A DNA stretch of 64,000 nucleotides, from contig JAEKNU010000012.1 in assembly GCA_016838895.1 (NCBI GenBank), forward strand, positions 21,716 to 85,715, given 5' to 3'. Below the pieces are notes generated by a model. That model was not told where the DNA came from and made no database searches. It saw only the letters and a program-made list of their open reading frames with translations. Shown here piece by piece: positions 63,386 through 64,000 of the stretch. This DNA comes from Chloroflexota bacterium. GTDB lineage: Bacteria; Chloroflexota; Anaerolineae; Anaerolineales; Anaerolineaceae. Each line of letters opens with the position of its first letter. Position 1 is the first letter of the stretch. The position numbers and the translations under genes are program-made.

Positions 63386-64000
63386 GATAAACCAGTATCA
63401 TTTCCTAGAGAACCAGTTATTCTACCAGTCCCATCATCTGATAAATGTACCCTGATTTTTAATAATTCAAATATTTGCCTGATATTTTCAGAGGTGGGGT
63501 TCCATTTATCTGTACTGATTCGCTCTTTTATTTCATCTGCAAAACGGCTTAAACTTTCATAGCGGTGCAATGTAGGAATATTTGATAATTGGCTTTCCAG
63601 AATTATCAGTTCATCATTTGTGGTTTTTAGATCGGCTTGGATTTTCTCCCGTTGCTCAATATATTCTACCCTTTCCATTTTGATTTCCGGGTCAGTATAT
63701 GCCATTGTCAGGTTTTGCAAGGTTTGTTTTAATTTTTCAACTTTTTTCAACATTTTTTCTTTTTGCTGAAATTGCCGGCCATTTGCTTTTTTCTCTAACT
63801 CAAGAGCTTGTTTATACCCTTCATTTAAAGTTTCCGGTTGTAATAGTAGGGCTTCAACTTTTTCCCATACAATGGGTTCTATTTTCTTGGCTGATACTGA
63901 TTTATTACAACAATGCCCCTGCCTGATTCTATGTCTATAAACTGGTGCATCTGTCGCCCGTTTGCCCTTTCCTGCTTTGCCTGTTTGGGTAAAATATGGT
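63370..64000 (-). CDS. large serine recombinase, C-terminal part (5' end outside window)
   Basis: The frame is open from the right edge to TGA at 63372-63370, about 210 residues visible. It contains the end of the recombinase zinc ribbon (VYRHRIRQGHCCNKSVSA), then KKIEPIVWEKVEALLLQPE, the hallmark junction after the ribbon in large serine recombinases. A long charged coiled-coil follows (about 63460-63830), and the tail is DGTGRITGSLGNDTGL. The catalytic domain with Ser would be beyond the window. Its last codons run into comM sequence, so it marks the boundary of an integrated element or transposon. Confidence 0.85.
   Translation of the reverse strand, partial: PYFTQTGKAGKGKRATDAPVYRHRIRQGHCCNKSVSAKKIEPIVWEKVEALLLQPETLNEGYKQALELEKKANGRQFQQKEKMLKKVEKLKQTLQNLTMAYTDPEIKMERVEYIEQREKIQADLKTTNDELIILESQLSNIPTLHRYESLSRFADEIKERISTDKWNPTSENIRQIFELLKIRVHLSDDGTGRITGSLGNDTGLSSITY

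Noticed and set aside
1..64000. CRISPR array, tRNA or rRNA genes, insertion-sequence transposases
   Set aside because: No regularly spaced repeats, no cloverleaf-like conserved tRNA sequence in the gaps, no rRNA segments and no transposase were recognised by reading; a covariance-model search would be decisive for small RNAs.

Overview
The window looks like chromosomal DNA of a Chloroflexota bacterium, probably class Anaerolineae. This is inferred from three things: the gene order of a long division/cell-wall (dcw) cluster, lipoproteins whose lipobox is followed by a Thr/Pro-rich linker, and the mix of sugar-transfer and polymer genes. No rRNA or tRNA gene, CRISPR array or insertion sequence was seen. 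The clearest mobile-element signal is at the right edge.

Layout. 1-4.7 kb: two tandem paralogous multi-domain lipoprotein genes (the first is cut by the window edge) and a PfkB-family sugar kinase; a scrap of a second kinase copy lies between the lipoproteins. 4.8-10.7 kb: a small membrane protein, then a TetR-controlled ABC exporter (regulator, two FtsX/MacB-type permeases, ATPase, HlyD-type adaptor). 10.7-13.6 kb: argG-argH behind a strong promoter and a leader carrying a short Arg-containing peptide ORF and a terminator, which reads as a transcription attenuator. 13.6-23.1 kb: a PIG-L deacetylase, an FCD-type GntR regulator with its own operator, a lipoprotein made of two fused amino-acid-binding domains, a PLP aminotransferase, a hydantoinase-like amidohydrolase, aspartate carbamoyltransferase (pyrB) and ATP-dependent PEP carboxykinase (pckA). 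23.1-30.2 kb: a carrier of the AEC family, a PAS-GGDEF diguanylate cyclase, a terpene-cyclase-fold protein, a TolB-like propeller, an S66 peptidase, an HD hydrolase and a GT87-type membrane glycosyltransferase. 30.5-42.5 kb: a giant cyclic beta-1,2-glucan synthase (2856 aa) coupled to a tandem universal stress protein, then a GT39-type membrane glycosyltransferase.

42.7-60.1 kb holds the dcw cluster, all on the minus strand: mraZ, rsmH, ftsL-like, class B PBP, murF, mraY, murD, ftsW, murG, a cvpA-like gene, murC, murB, ddl, ftsQ, ftsA, ftsZ. Most junctions overlap by a few bases. murE is absent. The promoter is followed by four GTGG repeats at exact 10-bp spacing, the pattern expected of MraZ boxes. 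Downstream of it on the right lie a DEAD-box-like protein that has lost its ATPase motifs and a PilZ-domain protein.

At the right edge the comM (Mg-chelatase-like) gene is cut exactly before its Walker A motif. The sequence that replaces its 5' part is the C-terminal end of a large serine recombinase, so an integrated element appears to start at about 63.38 kb and run out of the window.

The most interesting items are the argG leader, the recombinase/comM junction with its TGATG overlap, the ATPase-dead helicase-like protein, the tandem lipoprotein/kinase duplication, and the promoter-then-terminator leader in front of the stress protein/glucan synthase pair.
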